64,000 bases of DNA from Sediminitomix flava. GTDB lineage: Bacteria; Bacteroidota; Bacteroidia; Cytophagales; Flammeovirgaceae. Positions 1 through 9,398 of the stretch are shown here, one piece after another (within the stretch, counting starts at the first letter, position 1; every line of letters begins with the position of its first letter). A model generated the notes under the pieces. The model searched no databases. It saw only the letters and a list, made by a program, of their open reading frames with translations, and was not told the DNA's origin. The position numbers and the translations under genes were made by a program. The stretch is from the NCBI RefSeq assembly GCF_003149185.1, contig NZ_QGDO01000006.1, positions 186,001 through 250,000 on the forward strand, read 5' to 3'.

Positions 1-1
1 T

Positions 2-679
2 GAAGAAGGAAAGAAATTGAAAGTAGCTTACATCAAAGAAACGGTAGAAAGTGAGCACTTAAATGCAGATATCAAAGCAAATACAAAAGCCAAGATTGAA
101 GCACTTAAAGCCCAAGGGCATGAAGTAGTAGCTGTAGATTTTCCACTGTTGGAATATTTATTGCCTACTTATTATATCCTTACAACGGCTGAAGCAAGTA
201 CCAATCTTGCTCGTTTTGATGGGGTACATTATGGCTATCGAAGTGATAAATCCGTAGACCTTGAAAGTCTTTATAAGCAATCAAGATCAGAAGGATTTGG
301 ACGCGAAGTACAAAGAAGGATCATGTTAGGAACCTTCGTACTTAGTGCAAGTTACTATGATGCTTATTTTACAAAAGCACAAAAAGTACGTCGACTGATA
401 AAGGAGGCTACTGAGAAAATATTTGAAGATTACGATTTCCTTTTAATGCCAACAACTTCTACACCTCCAGCCAAAATTGGAGATTACACAGAGGAGAATG
501 TATTGGAAATGTATCTGGGAGATATTTATACTGTTCAAGCAAATGTGGTAGGAATGCCTGCTATTTCTATTCCTAACGGAGTAGATGCTACAGGTCTGCC
601 AATTGGTTTGCAAGTAATGGCTAATAAGTTTGAGGAAGAAAAAATGTTGGCTTTCTCAAAATACCTTTCAGAACTCTAA
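2..679 (+). CDS. gatA: Glutamyl-tRNA(Gln)/aspartyl-tRNA(Asn) amidotransferase subunit A, 3' part
   Basis: The reading frame is open to the left edge (codons run from base 2), so this is the C-terminal part of a longer gene and the first internal TTG is not a real start. About 226 of the usual roughly 480 residues are present. The sequence matches the amidase-family C-terminal half: a FLLMPTTSTPPAKIGD segment, then TVQANVVGMPAISIPNG and GLPIGLQVMA, which are typical of GatA. GatA hydrolyses glutamine and passes ammonia to GatB to amidate misacylated Glu-tRNA(Gln) or Asp-tRNA(Asn) in the cytoplasm. The catalytic Ser-Ser-Lys residues lie upstream of the window and cannot be checked. A hairpin terminator follows 25 bases after the stop. 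Confidence 0.9.
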   Translation, partial: EEGKKLKVAYIKETVESEHLNADIKANTKAKIEALKAQGHEVVAVDFPLLEYLLPTYYILTTAEASTNLARFDGVHYGYRSDKSVDLESLYKQSRSEGFGREVQRRIMLGTFVLSASYYDAYFTKAQKVRRLIKEATEKIFEDYDFLLMPTTSTPPAKIGDYTEENVLEMYLGDIYTVQANVVGMPAISIPNGVDATGLPIGLQVMANKFEEEKMLAFSKYLSEL

Positions 680-703
680 TGAAAGTAATGTAGAGGGAAA
701 AGG

Positions 704-737
704 GGTAGCCTTACATATGTAGGGCTACCTTTTTTTT
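704..737 (+). terminator. Rho-independent terminator after gatA
   Basis: GGTAGCC (704-710) pairs with GGCTACC (723-729) and the inner bases also pair imperfectly. Eight T residues follow directly (730-737). Confidence 0.85.
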
Positions 738-843
738 ATGTGAATAAAAGGAAATACAATGGATAAATTGAAAGACAAGCCTGTTTTTGCATTGTCCAGA
801 AACAAAAAATTATTGTATGATCCGGGTCTTAACAAGGACTAAT

Positions 844-2535
844 ATGAGTTCAATCAAAAAAGCCTTTTTAGTAATCCTACTATTAGTAGTTGGGGGAGAA
901 GCTGCAGTTTATGCACAAGATTATAGTTGGGAAGACAGTGTCTATACTGTTCAGGCTCCCGAGGGGTATGTTTTTCCGATGTCGGAAGATGAAGTAGTGG
1001 AAGCTGCTACATCGGCTCCGGGTTGGGATGAATATGCCGACTTGGGTTTTGATCCAGATAAAGCAATTATTCTCGATGATTTCATCAGAAATGATGGATA
1101 TATTCCTAGAGTTTCCAATGAAGTTTTAGAAGAGCGTTTGAAAGCTGTAGAAGGCGATATTCCGCTAACATTCAACAACAATGTTAGAATGTTCATCGAT
1201 TATTTTTCGGTGAAGAAAAGAGGATATACGCTTGAAATTATGCAGCGTACAAATATGTATTTCCCAACTTTCGAACGAATCTTAAATGAAGTAGGTGTTC
1301 CGGAAGAGTTGAAATATTTATCCATTATTGAGTCTGCACTTAAGCCTGTGGCCTTGTCTCGTGTTGGGGCAAAAGGTTTGTGGCAGTTTATGCCTGCAAC
1401 AGGTAGAAGTTATGGCTTAAAGATGAATTACTACGTAGACGAAAGAATGGACCCAGAAAAGTCTACAAGAGCAGCTGCCAAATACTTGAAGTATCTTCAT
1501 GATTACTTTGGTGATTGGGAGTTGGCGATTGCAGCTTATAACTGTGGACCTGGAAATATTAGAAAAGCACAGCGTAGAACTGGTAAATTCCATTTCTGGG
1601 ATATTTATCACAAGTTGCCAAGAGAAACAAGAGGGTATTTACCTCAGTTTGTGGCTATGCTTTATGTTTTGAATTACACAGAAGAACATAACTTATTCCA
1701 AGATAATCCGAACTATGAAATTCCTGCAGCTGAAATATTTGTCAGTCAGTCGGTTGATTTGTCAAAATTAGCTTCAGAAATCAAGGTTTGTAAAGAAGAT
1801 TTGTATTTGCTGAATCCTGAGCTTCGTTTGAAGTTTGTCCCGAAATCAGCAAAGAACTATGCATTGAATATTCCTGCGGCAAGAGTTGAAAACTTTGAAG
1901 AAAACAGAGCCTCAATTCTGAAAAATGTAAAATACACAGGTAGCAGAGAATTGGATGGCGAAGGAATGTTCTACCACAGAGTTAGAAGTGGAGACAACCT
2001 TGGTAAGATTGCTCGTATGTACGGGGTGAAAATCTGGCAAATCAAGGATTGGAACGGTTTGAGTGGTAGTATGATCCGTATCGGTCAGAAATTAAGAATC
2101 TACGGTAGAGGATATACTCCTTCAAAGGCAAAAACAGCTAGTTCATCTTCTTCTACATCTTCAAAACCAAAACCTGTATCAGTAAGTACGAATGGAACAC
2201 ATACAGTAAAATCGGGAGAATCTTTATATGTAATTGCGAAAGCTTACGGAATGACTATCGAGCAATTGAAGTCAGCAAATGGTTTGACGAGCAGTAAAAT
2301 TCGTCCGGGACAAAAGTTGAAGGTTTCTAAAGGAAGTACCACTGCCAAATCGAGCAATACTTCTAATTCAACTTCAAAAGCATCTGCATCTTCAGCGAAT
2401 ATGCATACTGTGAAGTCAGGGGATTCTCTTTGGAGTATCGCAAAGAAATATGCCACAACCGTGTCTCAATTGAAAAAGTTGAATAACTTGAAGTCTGATA
2501 AGTTGAGCCTAGGGCAAAAACTTAAAGTCAAATAG
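844..2535 (+). CDS. mltD: Membrane-bound lytic murein transglycosylase D-like, three LysM domains
   Basis: Cleaves the glycan strands of peptidoglycan in the periplasm, making 1,6-anhydro-muramyl ends. The ATG at 844 is chosen because it gives a clean signal peptide (MSSIKKAFLVILLL, then VYAQ) and AAGGA lies just upstream; the frame is open further back to a TTG at 787, but that would add a polar 19-residue extension. The SLT domain (about residues 150-250) has the catalytic Glu in LSIIESAL (about E163), followed by GAKGLWQFMPATG and AIAAYNCGPGN. Three LysM peptidoglycan-binding repeats follow, separated by Ser/Thr/Lys-rich linkers, each starting with an HxVxSGDxL-type motif. Length (563 residues) and architecture fit the MltD family in Bacteroidota. 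The rhodanese gene starts 31 bases downstream. Confidence 0.92.
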   Translation: MSSIKKAFLVILLLVVGGEAAVYAQDYSWEDSVYTVQAPEGYVFPMSEDEVVEAATSAPGWDEYADLGFDPDKAIILDDFIRNDGYIPRVSNEVLEERLKAVEGDIPLTFNNNVRMFIDYFSVKKRGYTLEIMQRTNMYFPTFERILNEVGVPEELKYLSIIESALKPVALSRVGAKGLWQFMPATGRSYGLKMNYYVDERMDPEKSTRAAAKYLKYLHDYFGDWELAIAAYNCGPGNIRKAQRRTGKFHFWDIYHKLPRETRGYLPQFVAMLYVLNYTEEHNLFQDNPNYEIPAAEIFVSQSVDLSKLASEIKVCKEDLYLLNPELRLKFVPKSAKNYALNIPAARVENFEENRASILKNVKYTGSRELDGEGMFYHRVRSGDNLGKIARMYGVKIWQIKDWNGLSGSMIRIGQKLRIYGRGYTPSKAKTASSSSSTSSKPKPVSVSTNGTHTVKSGESLYVIAKAYGMTIEQLKSANGLTSSKIRPGQKLKVSKGSTTAKSSNTSNSTSKASASSANMHTVKSGDSLWSIAKKYATTVSQLKKLNNLKSDKLSLGQKLKVK

Positions 2536-2566
2536 AATTAGCATAAAGAGTATTATATAAATAGCA

Positions 2567-2917
2567 ATGTTAGATTTTATCAAGAACCTTTTCGGAGGGG
2601 GAACAACAGGCTTCACTGAACTAACTTCAGATGAATTTGAGGCGGCTTTGAAAGATGGGCAAAAAAAGATGATTTTGGATGTCCGTAGTGCATTTGAGTT
2701 TAAAGATCAGAAGATCCACCAAGCACTTAATGTAGATATCCAACATCCTGATTTTGATACTAAATTAGCTCATTTCGATCACGAAAAACCAGTTTATGTT
2801 TACTGTCAATCGGGAAGTAGAGGACGCAAAGCTTGCAGAAAACTAGTACAACTAGGATACAAAAACATTTATAACTTGAAAGGTGGTATTTCTCAATACG
2901 ATGGGAAAACAGTCTAA
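2567..2917 (+). CDS. Rhodanese-like domain protein
   Basis: A single-domain rhodanese of 116 residues, probably cytoplasmic because it has no signal peptide. The active-site loop CQSGSR has the persulfide-carrying cysteine at about residue 80, preceded by the usual DVR...FE and VYVYC strands. Such proteins move sulfane sulfur, but the physiological partner cannot be read from the sequence. It lies 31 bases after the transglycosylase gene and may be co-transcribed with it; the functional link is unclear. The convergent serine dehydratase gene lies beyond a shared hairpin. Confidence 0.88.
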   Translation: MLDFIKNLFGGGTTGFTELTSDEFEAALKDGQKKMILDVRSAFEFKDQKIHQALNVDIQHPDFDTKLAHFDHEKPVYVYCQSGSRGRKACRKLVQLGYKNIYNLKGGISQYDGKTV

Positions 2918-2937
2918 ATTTTAAGTTTTTGGATATA

Positions 2938-2976
2938 AAAAAGGTACAATCTGTGTAAAACGGATTGTACCTTTTT
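2938..2976. terminator. Bidirectional hairpin terminator
   Basis: A 14-bp stem, AAAAAGGTACAATC against GATTGTACCTTTTT, with A-runs before and T-runs after, lies between the convergent rhodanese and serine dehydratase genes and can serve both. Confidence 0.85.
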
Positions 2977-2999
2977 CTTTTTTATCAGACCGATGAAAA

Positions 3000-3899
3000 T
3001 TAATGGTCTGAGTCTAGAATATCAATATCTGAGATTAAGACTCTCTTTGAAATGGCTTTTCCCGTAGGAGTAGCCGCTAACCCTCCAAGTGCAGTTTCTT
3101 TGTAACGATCTTCCATACTTGCGCCAACTTCTCCCATGGCATCTACACATTCATCTACAGGAATGATGGCATCTACACTAGCCAATGCAATTTGAGCAGA
3201 AGAGTTGGCAATAGCAGCAGCACTTGCATTTCTGACAATACAAGGTACTTCCACAAGGCCGGCCACAGGGTCACATACCAAACCAAGCATACACTGTACG
3301 GTAATTGCAACTGCATTGAAAACTTGGTCAATGTTTCCGCCCAAAGCATAAACAATGGCTCCAGCAGACATTGCCGCTGCAGTTCCTGTTTCGGCTTGGC
3401 AACCACCTACTGCACCTGCAATGCCTGATTTTTTCTCCATAATCAATGCAATACCAGCAGCAACTAATAAGGCTTCGTGCATTTTTTCATCGGGAAGATT
3501 ATGTAATTCTTGTAGCGTGACAAGTACGCCTGGCATTATACCAGAAGCACCAGCAGTGGGGGCAGCTACTACACGTCCCATACAAGAGTTTACTTCTTTG
3601 GCCGCAAGAGCTCTAGCAATTAATTTTTGGAATTCGGGTGATAAAACAGTGATGGGACTGTTGTATACTTTTTTACCTGAATTTTGTACCATTCCAGATA
3701 CAGAAGTCATATCATCTGTGAGTCCTGTTTTTACTGCATCTTTCATGACCGAGTAAGCTTTTGCTAAACCAGCAAGAATGTCTTCTTGACTAGCTTCTTT
3801 CTCGACCATTTCATAGGCTACAACAGGTTTAAATAGCTCACGTTGTTTTTCCTCACAGTAGGTTTTCCATTCAATAAATGAATCAAATAAAATAGCCAT
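3000..3899 (-). CDS. sdaAA: L-serine dehydratase, iron-sulfur-dependent, alpha subunit
   Basis: Deaminates L-serine to pyruvate and ammonia using an oxygen-sensitive [4Fe-4S] cluster. The 299 residues match the alpha-subunit family: CMGRVVAAPTAGASGIMPG, KKSGIAGAVGGCQAETG and CDPVAGLVEVPC hold the conserved cysteines, and the C-terminus has GGLAATPTGKAISKRV. The size is that of the separate alpha chain rather than the fused enzyme of about 450 residues, and no beta-subunit gene is next to it, so the partner must be elsewhere if it is needed. It is transcribed alone on the minus strand between two plus-strand genes. Confidence 0.93.
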   Translation of the reverse strand: MAILFDSFIEWKTYCEEKQRELFKPVVAYEMVEKEASQEDILAGLAKAYSVMKDAVKTGLTDDMTSVSGMVQNSGKKVYNSPITVLSPEFQKLIARALAAKEVNSCMGRVVAAPTAGASGIMPGVLVTLQELHNLPDEKMHEALLVAAGIALIMEKKSGIAGAVGGCQAETGTAAAMSAGAIVYALGGNIDQVFNAVAITVQCMLGLVCDPVAGLVEVPCIVRNASAAAIANSSAQIALASVDAIIPVDECVDAMGEVGASMEDRYKETALGGLAATPTGKAISKRVLISDIDILDSDH

Positions 3900-4141
3900 A
3901 CTATTTACTTAGTTATAATGTGTTGATGTTTGTGTTTATCTCAATGTTGCTTCGAATTTAGGATAAAAAAACTATTTTTCTTGATAAGGAATGAAAAGCT
4001 ATGCTATTGACATAGAATAATATTACTTGAAAGTTAATAGTGTGTTTTAGTGTAGAATTGAGAGGAAATAGAATGATTAAAACTTCAATACCCTATTTTA
4101 TAGAAATTACCCCTAGAGTGTGAAAGATGCTATTATCTTGA

Positions 4142-5872
4142 TTGGTCAATCTTTTATACTCTAACTTGGTGTCACTGAGCTCTGTAAATCCTATATCGAA
4201 GGCTAAAAACCTATTAAATCTATCACTGAAAGATCACGTGGCTCTTTTTACGACTATAGTGGTTTTAATTATGTGGTGGATGTTTGTAGGGATTTCTACC
4301 ATATATCTCAAAGTAGAGCTAAGTACACTGAATACGCTGATCATTATTTTTCAATGTGTCAGTTTTGTATTGCTGTTCTCCGAATACACTTTTAGAATAG
4401 GCCTTTATACCCTCTGGTTTATTCCACTTTTTAGCTTTATCTATTCTTGGTCGGGTATTGTTGGAAGTATACAAGGGGGAGTCGCTTCAATGATCGTTTC
4501 TTTGATTGCCCTCATCTTCATTATCCGTAATCGTACTCAGAAATTATTTGTAGTAGCAGGCCTAATAACCTATTTGATTATAGCTGTTGCCTTAAATAAT
4601 GTATTCATGCTTACTGCAATGACTACTGCAGGAGGTATTTTTGAGATATTAAAGTTTGTGCTCATTTTTCTTGTGATGACTCACATTGGGGTATTATTAG
4701 TTTATATCACAAATCAAATAGACTCTCAGAGTGAGAAGATCAATGAGAACAACAAGCAACTTTACATTCAGACTACCAAGTACGAACAACTAATCAAATC
4801 AATCAAGGAAGATTATTTTCTTTTTAGTGAAAACACAGATGGCAAACTGAGTTATGTAAGTCCATCTTACTTTACAGTATTAGGTTATGATGAAGTAAAA
4901 ACAATGGATGAAATCATCTCTGAAGATGAAGAAGTATTGAGGTGGATTCATACACGAAATCGACTTTTGAAAGGAACTACGGATACGGTAACACTAAACT
5001 TTAAAGTAAAAAGCCAGAAAAATGAGAAAGGAGTTAGTGTACTTAAGGTTCAGCAAAATGTGAGGAAAGGTATAAATGGTGAAATCTTAGGTATTGATGG
5101 AATCGCTCAAGATATTACAGAAAGACTGACATATCAAACACATTTGGTTGAAGCACTGGCAAAAGAAAAACAATTAAATGCTTTAAAAACAAACCTAATC
5201 TCTACGGTGTCTCATCAATTTAGAACACCGCTTACAGTCATTCAATCTTCAACTGAGCTTTTACAGTTATACATGAGAAAGCAGGAGATTGAATCGCCTA
5301 AAACGCAAAAGTTAACTAACCGTGTTGTAGATACAGTTCTTTACATGAATGAAATGGTTGACGATATTTTATTCTTTAGGTCATTAGAAGAAAATCCTCA
5401 ATTGGAACCTCAGTGTACTGAACAATCTTTTTCTGTATTTATAACAAATTTAGTTACTAAGTACAATCCTCTGATAAAAGGAGATAAAACAATTCTATTA
5501 GACCAAATTGGTGAAGAAAAGACTTTCTCATTTGATGAAAAAATAATGGGGCATGTCTTTGGGAACCTACTTTCTAATGCGATAAAGTATACCCCACCCC
5601 ACTGTGCCAGTCCAAAAATAAAGGTAGAGTATCATACAAACTATTTGAATGCCTTTATCATCGATCATGGAATCGGAATTAATAAAGAAGATATTACTAA
5701 ACTTTTTACACCTTTTTTTAGAGGAGAAAATACCAAAAACTATAAAGGGACAGGACTTGGGCTAGTGATCGCAAAGGAGTACCTGCAATCTCATAGAGGG
5801 GCAATTAGGGTAGAGAGTGTTGAGGGAGAAGGAACGACTTTTAAAATCAGACTCCCTTACCAAAGAGGCTAG
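4142..5872 (+). CDS. PAS domain sensor histidine kinase, membrane-bound
   Basis: The N-terminus has about six hydrophobic segments (residues 35-190), then a short coiled stretch, a PAS/PAC domain (about 215-330, ending AQDITERL), a HisKA dimerisation domain with the phospho-acceptor in SHQFRTP (H358) and a HATPase domain with NLLSNAIKYTPP, DHGIGI and GTGLGLVIA. It should autophosphorylate and signal to a response regulator, but none is adjacent. The start is uncertain: an in-frame TGA ends just before the TTG at 4142, and the first in-frame ATG lies inside the first membrane helix, so translation must begin at TTG 4142, GTG 4169 or another non-ATG codon. The input signal is unknown. Confidence 0.88.
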   Translation: MVNLLYSNLVSLSSVNPISKAKNLLNLSLKDHVALFTTIVVLIMWWMFVGISTIYLKVELSTLNTLIIIFQCVSFVLLFSEYTFRIGLYTLWFIPLFSFIYSWSGIVGSIQGGVASMIVSLIALIFIIRNRTQKLFVVAGLITYLIIAVALNNVFMLTAMTTAGGIFEILKFVLIFLVMTHIGVLLVYITNQIDSQSEKINENNKQLYIQTTKYEQLIKSIKEDYFLFSENTDGKLSYVSPSYFTVLGYDEVKTMDEIISEDEEVLRWIHTRNRLLKGTTDTVTLNFKVKSQKNEKGVSVLKVQQNVRKGINGEILGIDGIAQDITERLTYQTHLVEALAKEKQLNALKTNLISTVSHQFRTPLTVIQSSTELLQLYMRKQEIESPKTQKLTNRVVDTVLYMNEMVDDILFFRSLEENPQLEPQCTEQSFSVFITNLVTKYNPLIKGDKTILLDQIGEEKTFSFDEKIMGHVFGNLLSNAIKYTPPHCASPKIKVEYHTNYLNAFIIDHGIGINKEDITKLFTPFFRGENTKNYKGTGLGLVIAKEYLQSHRGAIRVESVEGEGTTFKIRLPYQRG

Positions 5873-5933
5873 TTGTCTTTGCCATTTTTTAATTGTAGCT
5901 TTTCTATGACTTTTTATAATAAACCAAGAACTT

Positions 5934-7232
5934 ATGTTACCAATTCGATTATTGGGAGTATGCTTACTCTCACTTTTTTCATATCAAGCACTCGCTCAAG
6001 AAACTTATATTTTTTGCGGGAAACTGATAGATGGAAAATCAGATAAAGTCAGAAATGAAGTTACCCTGATTGTTGATGGAAACCGTTTGAAAGAAATCAA
6101 GAATGGTTTTGTAGATGCTCCAGATTCAGTAAAAGTAGTTGACCTTTCGAGCAATACGGTTATGCCAGGACTAATGGATATGCATGTTCATTTAGAAATG
6201 GAATTCAATAAAGCAGCCTATTTGAATCGTTACACTAAAAACGAAGCAGATATTGCTTTTTTCTCAGTTGTAAATGCAGAAAAAACATTGATGGCAGGTT
6301 TTACAACCGTAAGAGATTTGGGGGGAACAGGTGTAAATACATCGTTGCGTAAAGCGATTGATGGTGGTTTGGTTAAAGGACCGAGAGTTTTTAGTGCTGG
6401 TAAATCGATTGCGACAACAGGGGGACATGCAGATCCTACAAATGGAGCAAAAGCAGCTTTGATGGGAGACCCAGGACCAAAAGAAGGTGTAATCAATGGG
6501 GCTGATGAAGCTCGCAAAGCTGTGCGTCAACGTTATAAAAATGGAGCCGATGTAATCAAAATTACAGCAACAGGAGGAGTATTGAGTGTGGCAAAATCTA
6601 GTAAAGCACCACAGTTTAATATGGAGGAACTGAAGGCAATTGTAGAAGTGGCTAATGATTATGAAATGGTGACAGCTGCTCATGCGCATGGAACAGAAGG
6701 AATGAGAAGAGCTGTAGATGCTGGAATCAATTCTATAGAACATGGGACTTATATGACCGATGAAGTGATGGAATTGATGAAAGAAAAAGGAACATATTAT
6801 GTCCCGACAATTACGGCAGGGAAAGAGGTGACTAACAAAGGGAAAATAATGGGCTTTTACCCAAAAATAGTCGTTCCAAAAGCTTTAGAGATCGGTCCTA
6901 AGATTCAAGATACTTTTTCAAGAGCTTATAAAAGAGGCGTGAAAATAGCCTTTGGTACAGACGCTGGAGTGTTTCCTCATGGGTTAAATGGAAAAGAGTT
7001 TGGTTATATGGTAGAAGCAGGTATGCCAGCTATGGAAACCATCAAGTCAGCAACAATGGGTGCTGCGAGTCTTTTGAGAATTGAAGATGAGCTAGGTTCT
7101 ATTGAAGAAGGTAAGTTAGCGGATATTGTGGCTGTAGAAGGAGACCCTTTGGAAGATATTTCAGTAATGGAAAATATCGTCTTTGTGATGAAAGATGGGG
7201 AGATATATAAAAAGCCACAGTTTGTGGAATAG
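5934..7232 (+). CDS. Exported amidohydrolase, imidazolonepropionase/prolidase-like
   Basis: A 432-residue metal-dependent amidohydrolase with a signal peptide (MLPIRLLGVCLLSLFSY, cleavage near ALAQ), so it probably acts in the periplasm. Metal-binding features are DMHVHLE (HxH on strand 1), ADVIKITATGG (the lysine that is usually carboxylated), TAAHAHG and INSIEHGT (histidines), and AFGTDAGVFPHG (the final aspartate). These match the family annotated as imidazolonepropionase and related amidohydrolases, many of whose members are Xaa-Pro dipeptidases. The substrate cannot be set from sequence. It starts 61 bases after the histidine kinase and ends at a strong hairpin. Confidence 0.88.
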   Translation: MLPIRLLGVCLLSLFSYQALAQETYIFCGKLIDGKSDKVRNEVTLIVDGNRLKEIKNGFVDAPDSVKVVDLSSNTVMPGLMDMHVHLEMEFNKAAYLNRYTKNEADIAFFSVVNAEKTLMAGFTTVRDLGGTGVNTSLRKAIDGGLVKGPRVFSAGKSIATTGGHADPTNGAKAALMGDPGPKEGVINGADEARKAVRQRYKNGADVIKITATGGVLSVAKSSKAPQFNMEELKAIVEVANDYEMVTAAHAHGTEGMRRAVDAGINSIEHGTYMTDEVMELMKEKGTYYVPTITAGKEVTNKGKIMGFYPKIVVPKALEIGPKIQDTFSRAYKRGVKIAFGTDAGVFPHGLNGKEFGYMVEAGMPAMETIKSATMGAASLLRIEDELGSIEEGKLADIVAVEGDPLEDISVMENIVFVMKDGEIYKKPQFVE

Positions 7233-7250
7233 TTTTGAGACTATGAAGAA

Positions 7251-7290
7251 AATAACCATTCCAAGCCATCTGCTGGAATGGTTATTTTTT
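7251..7290. terminator. Hairpin terminator
   Basis: AATAACCATTCCA (7251-7263) pairs perfectly with TGGAATGGTTATT (7274-7286) and is followed by TTTT. It sits between the convergent amidohydrolase and ispD genes. Confidence 0.88.
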
Positions 7291-7313
7291 TATGTCTGAA
7301 TAGTAGAAGTGAC

Positions 7314-7985
7314 TTATTTCAGAAAAGCTTTAGCCACAAGTAAATCTTCTGGCGTTGTAATTTTGATGTTTTCATAATTTCCATCAATCAACTCTACTTT
7401 TTGCCCCATTGCCTCCACAACACTAGCATCGTCGGTAAAGGTGTTTACAAACTCTTGTTCATAAGCCTTTTTGAGTAATTCAACTTGAAAAGTTTGTGGG
7501 GTTTGTACCAAACGGAAAATGCTACGGTCTTGAGCAAAAGAATTATTCCCATCTACTTTTCGGATAGAATCCTTTAGTGCAACAGCCGTAATTGCGGCAC
7601 CATTTGTCTCTGCTACTTGATAAGAAGTTAAAATGACATCTGGATTTACAAATGGTCTTACGCCATCATGAACAGCTACTAAACCTATTTTTTTTTCAAT
7701 AGCATTCAAACCATTTTTCACAGAATGAAAACGCGTTTCTCCACCTTTACGAACTTGATGAGGAATTTGAAAATTATGCTTTTCACACAAATTTTCCCAT
7801 GTCTTTATTTCCTCTTCTGGTAGAGTAAGAATGATCTTAATATCTTCAACCGTTGTATAAAACTTCTCAAGGGTATACATCAGAATTGGTTTGCCGTCTA
7901 AGTCTATAAATTGCTTAGGTACAGTGCTTTTCATGCGGCTACCTATTCCTCCGGCTACTATAATGGCAAATTTTGATTGGCTCAT
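7314..7985 (-). CDS. ispD: 2-C-methyl-D-erythritol 4-phosphate cytidylyltransferase
   Basis: Third enzyme of the MEP isoprenoid pathway: joins CTP and methylerythritol phosphate to give CDP-methylerythritol. The N-terminal nucleotide-binding signature is IIVAGGIGSRM followed by PKQFIDLDGKPIL. LVAVHDGVRPFV, ITAVALKDSIRKV and the C-terminal ENIKITTPEDL are all IspD hallmarks. The length, 223 residues, is normal. The start is the ATG at 7985. dxr, the preceding enzyme of the same pathway, lies 1.7 kb away on the other strand. Confidence 0.95.
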   Translation of the reverse strand: MSQSKFAIIVAGGIGSRMKSTVPKQFIDLDGKPILMYTLEKFYTTVEDIKIILTLPEEEIKTWENLCEKHNFQIPHQVRKGGETRFHSVKNGLNAIEKKIGLVAVHDGVRPFVNPDVILTSYQVAETNGAAITAVALKDSIRKVDGNNSFAQDRSIFRLVQTPQTFQVELLKKAYEQEFVNTFTDDASVVEAMGQKVELIDGNYENIKITTPEDLLVAKAFLK

Positions 7986-8315
7986 TTGTGTTATAGTCTA
8001 AGTGAGTCTGGTTTACTCTCTTTTGATGAATGATGTTTTGCGTGAGATCATGTGCATCAGAATCGATTAACAAATATTGTATTTTATACAAAATCTTAGC
8101 ACATTTACGCCTAAAACGAAATTAATAAAGTTTTTAATGTTATTGAGAAAAAGCTTGTTTGTTCGAAAGACTTTAGCTTAAACAATTTTACGGTGACTTA
8201 GTTATTTTGACTGGTTATAGTTGGAATAATCATAGATTACAACCTTCAATAGCACTAAAGACAGATAGAAAACGAAAATAAGCAGCTTCTAAACTGCTGA
8301 AAAACTATACGAAAT
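7986..8315. other. Non-coding divergent region between ispD and pdhA
   Basis: 330 bases without a gene, holding the promoters of the two divergent genes. I see a small perfect palindrome, TTGTAT-TTT-ATACAA, near 8079-8094, and a short hairpin (AGCAG/CTGCT, about 8281-8298) in the pdhA leader. No full TAnnTTTG box was found; TATTTTG near 8204 is one base short. Confidence 0.4.
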
Positions 8316-9332
8316 ATGTCAACTGAACAAGTAACAAAAGAAAGAACTTTCTCGAAAGAGACCTACATGAAGTGGTATGAGGATATGCTCCTTATCCGTC
8401 GTTTTGAAGAAAAGTGTGGACAGTTATATGGTCAGCAAAAGATCAAAGGTTTCTGTCACTTGTATATCGGACAAGAAGCTTGTGCTGCTGGTGCTGTTTC
8501 AGCGCTTGAGGAAGGTGATAAGTACATCACAGCTTATCGTGACCACGCACACCCACTTGCACTAGGTACTAACCCAGATGCTGTAATGGCTGAGCTTTAC
8601 GGTAAAGCAACTGGTTGTTCGAAAGGTAAAGGTGGTTCTATGCACATCTTTGACAAAGAAGTTGGCTTCGTAGGTGGACACGGTATTGTTGGTGGACAAA
8701 TTCCTTTAGGAGCAGGTCTTGCTTTTGGTGAAAAATATAACAAAACAGGAAAACTTTGTATCTGTTACTTTGGTGATGGTGCAATTCGTCAAGGTGCAAT
8801 GCACGAGGCGTTCAACATGGCGATGACATGGAAACTTCCTGTAATCTTTGTAGTAGAGAACAACGGTTATGCAATGGGTACTTCAGTTGCTAGAACGTCA
8901 AACGTAACTGAATTGTATCAATTGGGTGCTGCTTATGATATTCCTTCAAGACCAGTAAACGGTATGGATGTACAAGAAGTACACATTGCTGTTGAGGAAG
9001 CTGCTGCATATGTAAGAGAAGGGAAAGGTCCTTATTTCTTGGAATTCAGAACTTACCGTTACAAAGGTCACTCAATGTCTGACCCTCAGAAATATAGAAC
9101 GAAAGAAGAAGTTGCTGAATACAAGAAGCAAGATCCAATCGAGCAAGTAAAACAAATCATCTTGGAGAAAGAATATGCTACTGAAGATGAGTTGAAACAA
9201 TTGGATAAGAGTCTTAAAGCAAGAGTAATGGAGTCAGTGAAATTTGCTGAAGAGTCTCCATACCCAGATGCAGGTGAGATCTATAAAGATGTTTATGTAG
9301 AAGAAAATTATCCTTTCTTGGAGACTAAATAA
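8316..9332 (+). CDS. pdhA: Pyruvate dehydrogenase E1 component, alpha subunit
   Basis: Thiamine-diphosphate-dependent decarboxylating subunit of the pyruvate dehydrogenase complex. The 338 residues carry the E1-alpha pattern: RRFEEKCGQLYG, GFCHLYIGQEA, YRDHAHPLALG, GKGGSMHIF, and the TDP-binding GDGAIRQGAMHEAFN...NNGYAMGTS. The phosphorylation-loop-like RYKGHSMSDPQKYR is also present. In many Bacteroidota the E1-alpha, E1-beta and E2 genes are separated or partly fused; here no beta or E2 gene is adjacent. A perfect hairpin terminator follows, so it is transcribed alone. A branched-chain 2-oxoacid dehydrogenase is less likely given the close match to pyruvate E1-alpha motifs. Confidence 0.93.
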   Translation: MSTEQVTKERTFSKETYMKWYEDMLLIRRFEEKCGQLYGQQKIKGFCHLYIGQEACAAGAVSALEEGDKYITAYRDHAHPLALGTNPDAVMAELYGKATGCSKGKGGSMHIFDKEVGFVGGHGIVGGQIPLGAGLAFGEKYNKTGKLCICYFGDGAIRQGAMHEAFNMAMTWKLPVIFVVENNGYAMGTSVARTSNVTELYQLGAAYDIPSRPVNGMDVQEVHIAVEEAAAYVREGKGPYFLEFRTYRYKGHSMSDPQKYRTKEEVAEYKKQDPIEQVKQIILEKEYATEDELKQLDKSLKARVMESVKFAEESPYPDAGEIYKDVYVEENYPFLETK

Positions 9333-9362
9333 TTTTCTCTGCTTCATCTTTTAAAATATATA

Positions 9363-9398
9363 AAGCTGACACCATTAGTTTGGTGTCAGCTTTTTTTA
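9363..9398 (+). terminator. Rho-independent terminator after pdhA
   Basis: AAGCTGACACCA pairs perfectly with TGGTGTCAGCTT across a six-base loop and runs into seven T residues. Confidence 0.92.

Noticed and set aside
787-843. TTG-initiated extension of the MltD-like protein
   Set aside because: It would put a polar segment before the signal peptide; ATG 844 with AAGGA upstream is preferred.
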